Origin: Dichotomocladium elegans
Taxonomy: Eukaryota > Mucoromycota > Mucoromycetes > Mucorales > Lichtheimiaceae
Length of the DNA: 64,000 nt
NCBI GenBank assembly: GCA_025716815.1
Contig: JAIXMN010000031.1
Span: forward strand, 248,001-312,000
Reading direction: 5' to 3'
This document shows positions 23,701 to 34,293 of the stretch, in pieces (position 1 is the first letter of the stretch; the number at the start of each line of letters is the position of its first letter). Position numbers and translations under genes: made by a program. Under the pieces are notes generated by a model. That model had not been told where the DNA came from, did not search any database, and worked only from the letters and a program-made list of their open reading frames with translations.

Positions 23701-25310
23701 TTTTCCCAAGTCGAAGTCGCACCATCCCAGTTCTGAAGTCGCAGGATCACAAAAATAAAATCGGGTTTGCCGAGAATACGCATGATGACAAATCGAATGC
23801 CACATGCATCCACGGAAAGAAGTCGCTTGTCAAATCCATCTCTATAAGAATTCGTCCCTTTGATTCTTTCTCTTTTAACACTTTACATTCTGAAATGAGC
23901 AACCTATTTTTTTTTACGATGGTCAAGGTTATATCGTGGATGAACGCGGCTGTCCTGAACCTATGGACTATATTGTTGATAAAGAAATGTACTCTCTGCA
24001 ATCCATTGTTCTCGCACTAAATATATGCGTAGCATATCTTGCATAGATAACTACCACGCATATCCCCAAGCGAAACGATGCAGATATTCGAATGAAAGAA
24101 GAGGGGATCAAGCACAGTTACACAGCGTACACTGACCAAGACCAGGTCATATTTTTCAAACTGATACGTCAGCACATCGATATCCTCGAGGCTCGATGTA
24201 TTAAAAGATATCCTCAGCCTTATGGATAGGTGCATTATCCATTACCAAACGATGGTCCTTCATATGTTCATACTTATCTCGTCCATCATAGCCTTAAGGA
24301 AGCTGAGATAATGTCCGGTTACAGTTGCTCTGCTCGTAACTTCAGATTGACCTACCCTCTTTCTTTTCTTGATTGGTGGCTGTGGGAATATCAAGCTACA
24401 TTTAATGATCCCTGATGCTGAGGTTGCTCCCAAGATTGTGGTTGTCTTTGTTCTTGTCTTTGGTATTGTGATCACTGCAACAGTCCTTTTCTTGGACCTG
24501 CCATGCTGCGTTTCATATTAATATGGAATCCAGACTCATCATGAAAAACGCAGTTCTTTGTAAAGTCGATGTCGGTCCTGTCCCATTTGCGCACCCAGTC
24601 AAGACGCTCTTGGATCTTCGCAGCACTATTCCTGTTTACAGGCTGAAACCGAGTCATCTTCTATGACAAGTTGCATTCGTTTTTCATAAATGAATGGAGC
24701 GTCGTTTTAGATACTTTGAGTCCCACAAATCTTTGAAGCGGTTGCTTCATCAGCTGCTAACAGGGTCCTTCTTGTACTGAATGCCCATCGCTGGCTGAAC
24801 TAACATGGATTCCTAGCTGTTTTGCAGCAACTGATGCACTAAAGACCTTCTCAAACATCAGTTTGAAAAATCTGACCTTTTCTTTGTCGGTGTACGCTCT
24901 GTAACTGCGTTTGGTCCCCGTTTTTTCATCTGATTGTTTGTATCCTTGCGCTTGGGAATGTGTGTGGTAGTAAGAGCAGAGTTATCTCTGCAAGATATGT
25001 CACGCAGATATGAATTATGAGAACAACCGGATTGCAGAGAATGCATTCATCAACAACATAGTCCATAGGTTCGGGACAGCCACGCTCATCAACGACATAC
25101 TTTGGCCAATCGTGCTAGAAAGATAGGTTGTATAAAAGAGGAAGAGCCATAAGGACAAGATCGGGTTGCCAAGCTTTGTTTGTGCGACATCTTTCCGTGG
25201 ATGCATGTGGCATTTGGTTTGTCATTATGCGATTCCGAGCAAAGCGTGATTTTATTTTTATGATCCTGCGACTTCAGAGATTGCAGGGGTGCGACTCTGA
25301 TTTTGGAAAA
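23701..25310. mobile_element. Foldback-type Tc1-like element, copy B (two inverted partial copies)
   Basis: A 1.6-kb element beginning TTTTCCC and ending GGAAAA, flanked by TA on both sides (23699-23700, 25311-25312). The first about 470 bp is the transposase 5' part on the plus strand. From about 24171 the sequence switches to the minus strand and reads from transposase C-terminus back to the N-terminus and terminal repeat at 25310. The arms 23701-24170 and 25310-24850 are therefore long inverted repeats. Family identity comes from the V-M-D-N-A-like and Q-E-R-L-D-W-V-R-K-W-D-R phrases shared with the copy at 32 kb. Both halves carry stops and frameshifts. Confidence 0.7.
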
Positions 25311-25649
25311 TAGTGTATGCTGCTGATATGCAAGGATATTTATTATTAAGCTGTCAATCCACACGTAAAATAAAAACATTATAATCTGTCAATGGTTACA
25401 GTATAGAGCATTTGAAGATACCTTACTGAACCAATAGCAGTGCGCATTGAAAACTAAGATATATAAGGACAAGCGCCTCGAGGGTAACCCAATTCCTCAT
25501 GCACGAACAGTGCTTCCTACAGAAAAACTTAAGAGCTGCAACAGAATTCTTGCTAATTCAGAGGAGCTCTTTTTATGGTAAAGTTCACTTATCACCGCGA
25601 CCTACAATATTTCAAGGTCTAAAAATGTTATTTTCATATAAGCATAGGA

Positions 25650-25728
25650 TCCAGTAGGGTCAGGCTCTGACGAATAATATATATTGATCTTCTCAGTTTT
25701 ATGAATAAGTACCTTATCCATCACCAAA
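25650..25728 (-). mobile_element. Tc1-like fragment, copy E
   Basis: About 80 bp matching on the minus strand the region of the catalytic second aspartate of the other copies (compare CTTATCCATCACCAAA here with CATTATCCATTACCAAA at 24230). It stops directly at the pogo-type terminus at 25731. Confidence 0.5.
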
Positions 25729-25730
25729 TA

Positions 25731-25752
25731 CAGTCAGCACTCGATTTACCGG
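25731..25752 (+). repeat. Solo pogo-like terminal repeat (left)
   Basis: CAGTCAGCACTC followed by GATTTACCGG is of the pogo/Fot terminal-repeat type. It is preceded by TA. The inverted counterpart is at 32060-32083. Confidence 0.45.
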
Positions 25753-28520
25753 CCGCTATGTATACTAGTAGAGCATTTGCTGGTAAGAGATATCGATAAA
25801 TACAGTATTATCACATCAGCAGCTGACACGAGAAAAGAAAAAGTAGCGAATGTTTCATCCATATTAAGCAAAGACAATATTTCGTAATAATGTGTGCTGC
25901 TTAAGATACGCAGTGACTTCGAAATCGTTGTTCGTATGCATTTAAAATATTGTGGAATCCGATGAGGAAGGGCAGTTGCGCTTTAATCATTACGTATAGG
26001 AAGTTAAAACGAGGTCAGGTAAGGAAAAGGATGATATCTTTTCGAGATGAAGTTCTTTCTCGCACTATCTACACATGGTAATTTTACATTCGTTTGTATC
26101 CGCTATGCTGGTTGCATCTAATGCAGCAAAAGTCCTAGTCTACAGCTTGATCCATAGCGTCTTTGATGCTAAAAGATACGGGTCGGTGTGTTGATAGTTG
26201 CATCGCAGCGGAAATTGTGGATGCCGATTGTTCTAGAGGGCAGTGGACTGGATGAATGCGTATGCCAAGGTATTGCACTGCTATGTGGTAGTAATTTGAA
26301 GATCCATATTTCGAAGTAACGCTCCCAATCGTGTAGCTTCGTGGACCGCTGGGGAATAATCAGAATAGTGTGCACGTGGATGAGTACCGTAAGCTGGGAC
26401 TGTCATAAAAGACCAGGAAATAGGATACCAATTCATTGTCATATTGTCGAACTCGACCGCATACAATAACCGGACACATATAATTCTTCTGCGGGAGTGA
26501 ACAGCCATCGATTGACGTTTGAGGGTTGCCACTTTTGGGTGGAACGCGAACATGGGATGGTTTTTGTGTTAAAGCCGGCAGAGACCGAAACAGCCGTGCA
26601 GATGAGACGTCGTCACTCTTGATCCGATGGGAAAATTCAACTTATTGCGTCGTTGGCTGTTATGGTTATTCGATCATCGTATTGATGCCCTCGCGGAGAT
26701 GGTTCGGATTTTCCGTACAGAAAAGGGTTTGGGACTTCCTGCTGTCATGTCAGGTGCGTGCGTGATGTGCTTTGTTTTATCGATAGGCAAATAGTTTTGT
26801 TCTGTCGTCGAATGCATTTCACTGGTTCTTGCCCTTTGGTTTTTTCTTCTATTCTTGTCCCTCTTGGTATTCTTCGTCGATATTTGCTCTTTTCCTTCCT
26901 TCGTTGCACATTGGACTTGTCTTTTCTTCTCCTCTTTGGTATTTCTGTTCTTCTTTTTCCGTTCTTGCTTTTCTTTTTTGGCTATCAAAATTACTTTGGC
27001 TATTTCTTTTTCTTTTTGTTTTTCTTGTTATTGTTATTGTTATTGTTATTGTTCTTCTTCTTGTTGTTGTTCTTTTTCTTGTTGTTGTTCTTTTTCTTGC
27101 TCTTGGATACTTGCATTTTGCACATCGTTCCATAATCATATTAACATAACCGGGATACGATCTTTATCATGTTCTTTAGTCTAGTGACGATGTTTTTGCA
27201 CGTTGCAGGCCGTTTCATTTGGGGTAGCGCCTAGGCAATGGTCCTTCATACTCTTGACTTGGTAACGCATCAGGCAAATCGATAACGAAGATGATCTCCT
27301 TGGCGAAGGGTGTTTAGTGGGTGTTTTTTCCCCCAAGGATTGCGCCGAACGTATATAAACTGCACATTTCGAAGGACATCGCGACAGCTGTACGATGTCG
27401 AATAGGCTGTGGTTTCGATGATGGATGTTTGTCGCCGACCTTTGGGCCACATTCATCTTCGCACGAAGCACCGCCCTTTCTTAATCGAGAATGGGAACTT
27501 GCACCGAGGATGGCATCACCAAGTATGAGCTACGGCCTGCATGACGAGCTGTAGGTATTGTTGAAAGAGCGTACGCGTATACAACCCCTTATTTCCGCCG
27601 AAGTTGATAGTTGCTCCCCTCGTTGTTGGACGTCTTCATTCGTAGAAAACAATGCCGTAAGTCAACTATACGTTTTACTCCTCGGACACTCCGATACGCG
27701 AGAATATAAACTCGCTGCCTTCGCCCAGAACTGCGTTACACGCAGGGTAGGTCACAGGCCGCCTACCGACTGGACAGAAGGGGGAGGTGATGGAGAGGGA
27801 GAAGAGGGACTTCGGGATCGCCCACACGGAAAGCGATCGAGGGACGGTTTAGACGACTTCTTCTGCAGCTCCTATGATTTCTCAGCAACCTGCGAGCCCG
27901 CAACGCTTGGCTAACCCCCCTAACCAACAACAGACATACACACCGCACGCCCAGGGCTACTCTACTCAAGTGCTACGGAGATTGCTACGAACCTTGATAA
28001 AATAAGTTATGTCCTATCTTCATGAACACATCTGGTGTACGTGCGTGGCTCTTTAAATGATGTGTCTGTTTTCTGAAATGGAAGTCCATGATATAGAAAA
28101 TACCTGGTATGCGCTTAACAGCGCAACACCAGGCATTTGATGAGGAGGCCTTTCATCCGGATAAAGTTAGTAAATAGATTTTTATGGCGCAGACTGTAGA
28201 AAGGCAAAATATGCACTTACAGTAAAACAGTCGTTGTTGATGGTGTGGAAACAGACATTTTTCCATAGTGCCGCATTGGTCACCAAATGCTCTCCTCAAT
28301 TTTGAGCGTATTTCTTGCCTTGTAGGCTGCCAAAAGAAAAAGGTACACTTCTCGGTGTTCATGGAGATAAGACATAGCTTACTTTATCAAGATTCGAAGC
28401 AATCTCCGTTAGAATCGAGCAGAGATAGCCCCAGACGGGCAGTGTGCAAGCCTGCTGCCGATCTACGGAGGCGTTGCCAAAGCGCTGCAAACACGAAGGC
28501 CGCTGATACTTTCATAGGAG
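25753..28520. other. Gene-poor region with a T-rich low-complexity tract
   Basis: No gene could be supported. A pyrimidine-rich tract at about 26830-27110 is made of TTG/TTA/TTC repeats and generates meaningless long frames on both strands. At 27321-27914 one plus-strand frame stays open for about 198 codons except for a single TAG at 27552 and has non-repetitive composition; it may be a decayed gene of unknown type. Confidence 0.45.
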
Positions 28521-29706
28521 CTACAAAAGAAGCCATCCTCCCCGGCCCAAGATGACTCCCGTGGGATTCACCCTCCGTTCCATGAACTTGTCTCCCTGCT
28601 CCTCGGGGCGGGGCGCGGCGCGGGAGGGGGAAGGGTGAACGTTGCCGAATGGCCTATGAAAGCAAAAATAGTCAATCTTTATTGATTTAGCTAGAGCCAA
28701 CACTTACCCGGAGGCCAAAACCACATCTGCTCATGGCGCGACGGCCACAAAGGGCGTCGCCACCACCTTCATCACCATGTCCCCATCACGCAGCATATAC
28801 GGAATGCCGAAGCACTTCCGCACAGCTGGCGTGAGAGGGGGACGGGGATATGGCGCGTAGCGCCTGCAGCGCCGACACACGTACTGGCGGCGGGGGGTGG
28901 GCGGAACACGCCGGCCAGACGCAGGGTGGGACGACGAGGCCGGAGCCAAGTCAATCTCCACACGCTTGCGGAGCTGGCCACGAACGCGGCGTGGGGGGAA
29001 ATGGGGGATGCGGATACGGCGCACAACGAGGTGTAGTGGCCCGATGCCGTGATGCACCTGCGCTATGACCGGGGGAAAAGGAGGAGAAAGGAGTGGCGGG
29101 GCGCATGGCTTCAAGCCAGAGGCGCTGTTGCTGTTGACGCTGATGCTGCTGATGCTGCTGGTACTGCTGCTGTAACTGCTGCAAGTACAGCGCATCATCT
29201 CCTTCTCGTCGCTTTTGCTGCTGGCATGAGCGCACGGCCAGCAGCGCCTGATTTGAATAAGGCCCGAAGCGACGTTGATTACGACTCGGAGTGACGCGCT
29301 GGCAAAGCGGACCACGCGATCCGCCTGCGCCCCGGGAAGACAAGGATGATCCCAAGCAGATCTCCGAAGAGACGCTTGTGGATACATCCGAGTCATACCC
29401 GGATGCGACAGGCAGTGCAGGCCGCGATTCCAATACCCCCAGCACCGCGTCGATGCCCGTTGCCGCATTGGCCTCCCGTATGTGGAGGCGGCGACGACGG
29501 AGACTGCCGCGAACAGACGCCAGAGGGATGCGGTAGGGCATTGCCCTCAACCACCTCGCGCGCGAGGTTTTCCGGCCGGAGCACGGAGAAGAGATCGCTG
29601 TTGCTGTTGCTGCTGCTGATGTTGCTGCTGCTGATGAGGAATACATCTTTGGCAAGAAAGAAAAAGGGAGATGCGAGGATGGGTCATTTAATCTATGCCT
29701 CTCCAT
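28521..29706 (-). pseudogene. Broken hypothetical gene with a polyglutamine tract
   Basis: The minus-strand coding signal runs from an ATG at 29706 (an earlier ATG is at 29778) through a Ser/Arg-rich and poly-Gln part. It shifts frame by one near 29070-29085 (a C5/G5 homopolymer), continues with V-H-H-G-I-G-P-L-H-L-V-V-R-R and C-R-R-C-R-R-Y, and meets a TGA at 28731. The same frame is then carried across a clean intron (GTAAGTG donor at about 28708, branch TTGACTAT, TTTCATAG acceptor at about 28661) into an exon ending at TAG 28521. The preserved intron and phase beyond the TGA show that this was a real gene; two lesions suggest decay or assembly error. I do not recognise the protein. Confidence 0.45.
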
Positions 29707-31140
29707 TTTAGCGTGTGAACTAAGAAAAAAGTCACTACCATAATCTTGCATCAAAGCGTTAGAGCTCAATGTAATCATTTTTCATTACTTCGCCCCATTT
29801 TTGCAGTAAAACAACCTCTTGCGATTCTTCTCGAACTAACTACGTCTGATTTGAACCATTTTCGGCAAACGGCGAGGTTTTGGTCAAGGATGTGCTGTAG
29901 TCAGCGACGTCCGAAGCGGTTACCCTTGTTCGATGGCTCTAGGGAGTCAGATTCTTTGACAACTGTGCGCTGAACAACCATCTAATAGACTTGGCAAACG
30001 GGATAAGCAATAACAAAGAATCATTGTTGACGACTGCGCATGGCTACTCCGCACGTGGCTATTCAATTGTATTTCTTTGCCTCGTATTCGTTCTTGCGCA
30101 TACAAAACCGGTAACAGTCAACGAAGCGTTAAATATCAGAGATCAACTGAGAAAAATCAATAGTTGATGCGTTCTAAGTCTTTTGTGCTTGGTCTTTTTA
30201 AAGTTTGTTAGAGCTTTTCCATCATACGGTCGCTCACCTATTCATTATTTTCATCGTTTGACACCTACCAGAACCTTTAGCAGAATCGGAAGCGAAGCCT
30301 TTGAAATCGCTTCTGCAACCTACGAGCTGCGAGCCTCACGATTCTATTACTAGGAACAAGGCAGAACCAGAAGGACTTTTGGAATAGGTCACCGGAACTG
30401 AGACAGTGATCTGATTAGGACGATGGTAAAATTTTTATTATTATAGGTATTTTCTACTATGTGGATAAAATGAAGAGGCGGATGGGACTTATATCGAGGT
30501 TCATTGCAATGACTCAAGGAATTGATAAAGTAATAAATGCGGTCGAACGATTCAATCAATGCAACCAGGACAATAAATATGGGGTTATACAGTGAGGATG
30601 AAGGCCTTCAATTAATCGTTTTTATTGTATGATAGCAAGCATGACAGAGAACACTCTCAATATCGATTGTGGACCCGATATGCGGCAGCCTTGAACAAGA
30701 TCCTTCGGAAGAGCCGTATGCAGTCCCGAATAACAAAGGGTGAGTGTGGTGGTTAGAGAGTTAGTCGCAGGTTAAGGCCAAAATCAAGTCTTTGAGACGG
30801 GATCCTCTTTATTGAATAAAAACAACTCTCTTTTTGTATGATTTCGGACCAAGCTGGTAGTGGTGATACAAGCGGTAGTCATCGAGCATTGTCCCCCAAT
30901 CATTACCAGTTAGCGGGCTTCATAGCGTTGGAATGGGAGGACAATCGAGGCGTACTGTAGAAGAGATAGATAAGCCGATAACCCTACTCAGTACTGTCTG
31001 TAGAAGCACAGTGTCATGAACAATAGGGCTATGGCAGTGAGGCTATTCGATTAAGCACACCGACGCTGCAGAAAGGTATCGAGGATCAGGCTGTAAATAA
31101 GTGAGTATCCGTGTCATTCATCTCCAAACAACACCTGTTT

Positions 31141-31210
31141 GTGTACTTTCGGTGTAAGTTAAAGATGATTGCAGAGCCATCATGATTTTTGTTGAATACT
31201 CATTCTGTTG
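31141..31210 (+). repeat. Intron-bearing repeat, degraded copy 3
   Basis: CTTTCGGTGTAAGTTAAAGA followed by a T-rich stretch and GTTGAATACTCA matches the donor and branch region of the copies at 1380-1731 and 33075-33470; the acceptor is lost. Confidence 0.35.
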
Positions 31211-32059
31211 TAAAATGGCTGATACCAGCAATGACGAAACAAGGCAAATGCCATATGCCGACGGCGCTAGTAATTGAATGCCGCAATGTGTAATATTATT
31301 GTACTCCTGGCTGCTTTGCTATGTATTTGTGGAAAACCTCTGTTTGTCTTGGTCAGCTAACATTATGTAGCGGTGCTTGAATCCTGCTTATTGTATCTGA
31401 CCTGTAACCTCAAGTCAACTACTCAGTCATTCGATTCGATTAACCCCTTTCTGATTAATGAAATGACCTGTCCATATCCAAAATCGATTGTCCATCTATA
31501 GAGTGAGAAATGAATTAATAACCCCGAAACGCTTGCATTTTGTCATTTTACAGTAGAGGACTTTCCATGCTTTTTGTGCAACATCCTTTTCGTGCAGACC
31601 TTACTGTACGGTTGTTCAAGTGACCTCAGCACAGTATCCAGTATGTTGATCAGTTATTTCGCTCATAGGATAACACTGCGAAGGGAGAACACATTCCCAA
31701 GAACTGCCACAAAGGGTGCACTGCCGTGCAAGGGCGGACAGGTCCTTCATCTGAGATGACTTGATTTTGTTAAAAGCCTTAAGGCTATCGAATTTTGCCG
31801 TCTGCAGTAGCGTGCACTTGCGTCGTTTTGCCCTCTTTGGGTAATGTCAGTTCTGAAATGCTGTGTCTTTGTAGCTTAAGCTCAACAATGGCGTGCTGTT
31901 TTCAGCAGACGGTGACCAATTAAGGCGTGTAGCGGGTTAAAGGATCGGATAAGGTACCTATCATTTACCATCGCCGAAAACAGTCCGGGTCATCAAATCT
32001 GGATACTACAACGAATACCGGTAGCCGGTTTATCCGTGGCATTTGATCCTACGGACCTG

Positions 32060-32083
32060 CCGGTAAAACGAGAGTGCTGACTG
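32060..32083 (-). repeat. Solo pogo-like terminal repeat (right)
   Basis: On the minus strand this reads CAGTCAGCACTCTCGTTTTA then CCGG, the inverted partner of 25731-25752. No TA is seen outside it. It abuts a Tc1-like copy. Confidence 0.45.
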
Positions 32084-32094
32084 CAATGTCCTTC

Positions 32095-33020
32095 ATGTTT
32101 CTCCCGTATGCATTTGAAAAGGCCTTGAGTGCATCAGCTGCTAGGAATCCATGTTTGTTCAGCCCAACAATGGGCATTACAGTACGATAAAGACCCTGAA
32201 AACATACTTAAGAAACCTAAAGCGAGGAGTCGTTCGCGTATTCTCAATGAAGAATATAAGAGCGTTATTTTAGAATGCGTTGATGAGAATTCAATGATTG
32301 TCATAGAACAGCTGAAGGAGCAACTGCTCCAAAGATTTGAGGGTCTCAGAGTATCTAAAACGACGCTCCATCGATTTATGAAAAACGCATGCAACTTGTC
32401 ACTGAAAATGGCTCGGCTTCAGCCTGTAGACAGAAATAATGCTGCGAAGATCCAAGAGCGCCTTGACTGGGTGCGCAAATAGGACAGGACCGATATTGAC
32501 TTCAGAAAAAACTGTGTTTTCCTTGATGAGTGTGGATTCATATTAATATGAAAGGAGGCATGGCATGGTCCAAGAAAGGGGCTCCTGTAGTGATCATAAT
32601 ACCGAAGGCAAGAGCAAATACGACCATAATCTTGAGAACATTCTCAGCATCAGAAACTATTAAACAAGGAAAGAAAGAGTACATGTCAATCTGAAGTTAC
32701 GAGCACAGGAACTGTAGCTGGACATTACCTTTGCTTCTTTAAGGCTACAGCGGACGAGATGAATAAGTATGAACATATGAAGGGCGATTGTTTGGTAATG
32801 GATAATGCGCCTATCCATGAGGCTGAGGATATCGCTAAATACATCGACTGTCGAGGATATCCATGTGCTTATCTTTCACCCTACTCGCCTAAATTCAATC
32901 CGATTGAGCAGTTTTGGTCAGTTGTCAAGAGCAAAGTACTGTAAAATGCAATATCATACCGATCTGTTCCATTCTGCAATCTTCTAATATCTAGATTCAC
33001 CGTAGATAATGATATCAACC
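32095..33020 (+). mobile_element. Degenerate DD34E Tc1-like transposase gene, copy C
   Basis: Best-preserved copy of the family. The 5' part (32129-32482) encodes the helix-turn-helix DNA-binding region (S-A-Q-Q-W-A-L-Q-Y, T-L-H-R-F-M-K, Q-E-R-L-D-W-V-R-K) and is stopped by a TAG where the sister copy has tryptophan. The 3' part (32759-32944) encodes V-M-D-N-A-P-I-H and S-P-Y-S-P-K-F-N-P-I-E-Q-F-W, with exactly 34 residues between the second D and the E, the Tc1 spacing. The middle is frameshifted and the 5' terminus is missing, so the gene is inactive. Confidence 0.75.
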
Positions 33021-33074
33021 TAGCTCAATTGCCTCAAGAGGAGAGTATATCGGCTTTGTGTGGGATCATGGTTT

Positions 33075-33470
33075 GACTGCACCCGCGCAGGTCTCCCACA
33101 GTGGCTTCGTCGAGTTGTCTTTGTCTTTGGCTGCTTCCCCAATGCTTTTCCGCTAGTGTTGCGTTGGTCCGTTGTCGTCCCTCGTCGTTCATTCCTTCAT
33201 CCTTCCGCCGTCCCTTCCGCCGTCGACGCTCAACAGCTCTGGATCCTTCCTTCCCCCTTTTCTGCGCCAATTATTGCCGGCACACATCTAGCTACCTTCG
33301 GGGTAAGTTGAAGATAAGAAGCGGGCTGATATTTTCTGTTGACTAACAGGTATGTCTCCAGCCTTTTTTTATTCCTGCGACAAGCGTTATATTCTTATGC
33401 GACATTGATGATATTTTTATGCAACATTTCATTTTACTTTATATGTGCCATAGTTTTGAAAATAAAGTAC
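33075..33470 (+). repeat. Intron-bearing, polyadenylation-signal-bearing repeat, copy 2
   Basis: Pyrimidine-rich block, CTTCGGG, candidate 47-nt intron (donor GTAAGTTG at 33303, TTGACTAACAG ending 33349), then an AT-rich tail with GCGACATT/GCAACATTT words and AATAAAGTA near 33462. Same order and spacing as copy 1 at 1380-1731. The reading before the donor shares a V/I-I-A-G-T phrase with copy 1. Confidence 0.4.
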
Positions 33471-34293
33471 CTTCTGTCCTGCGTACAGTGCGTTGGAGCG
33501 CAGCCCATGTTTGGTATCATGAAGGAAAAAGAATCAATGACACGGCTGCTTGGGCTAACCATGCAGGGTACTATCAAGTACCCGGATACATGACAAGGTA
33601 CCAATAAAGTTTCAATGGGTATGTAGAGGTGGCCGTTCACGAAAGAACTTCCTTTGCTATCGTTAAGCCTTCATTCAGTCGAATCAATGCAACGGAATGT
33701 AACACAGCGCTTAACGTGAAACGGAGGACGAAAACGTCCACAAAGGCAAGAGGAATGAAGTTTTCGGTGTGTGTATGTGCGCTTCCTCTTTTTCTATATA
33801 TCTATCGATTTAAAAGCTCGATATGGAAGAGTCCTGATGGGATCAATTATTTGCTTCTGACTAAGGCTCAACTTAGTAGAAGCGTTTTTAATTATCAATT
33901 TGCCTCAAAGCATGTTTTGTATGCCTTGTAAATTTCTCCGGGCGTGTTGATTGTCATCGGTCATGCCGCTTGAAAGGCGCCTATTAGAAAGGAAGAACTT
34001 GATCATGATAGCCCGGCGGAGCGGAAAACCTGATGAAGCGGGCAAAGACTGCCAAGGACACGGCTATCATCGACATACAGTTGGACCCTTTTGAGATTTA
34101 AGTCAATGGCTATAGAGAAAGCTCAGGGATTCCTATGTTCATCTTAGAGCGCAATTTGATGGAAAAGCGTGTGTTTATATTATATATATATATATATATC
34201 TGTGTGTGTGTGTGCCTGTCATGGAAATCAAAGACACATAAAGATTAGGAACTCCGTTTTGCCTTTTTTTTTTCGAACTTCTTTCAACTCACC
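33471..34293. other. Intergenic region, promoter of the CaMKK-like kinase
   Basis: No gene seen. A TA-repeat followed by a TG-repeat lies at about 34178-34214, 80-110 bases upstream of the kinase start; a T-run at 34264-34273 follows. Confidence 0.5.

Larger units (their letters stand above)
29779..32094. other. Gene-free AT-rich stretch
   Basis: No open frame or family phrase supports a gene over 2.3 kb. Recognisable items are the degraded third copy of the intron-bearing repeat (about 31141-31210) and an inverted pogo-like terminus at 32060-32083. Confidence 0.6.

Noticed and set aside
26758..27184. Overlapping open frames of over 100 codons on both strands
   Set aside because: They are produced by TTG/TTA/TTC low-complexity repeats and encode only Phe/Leu or Lys/Arg/Thr runs.
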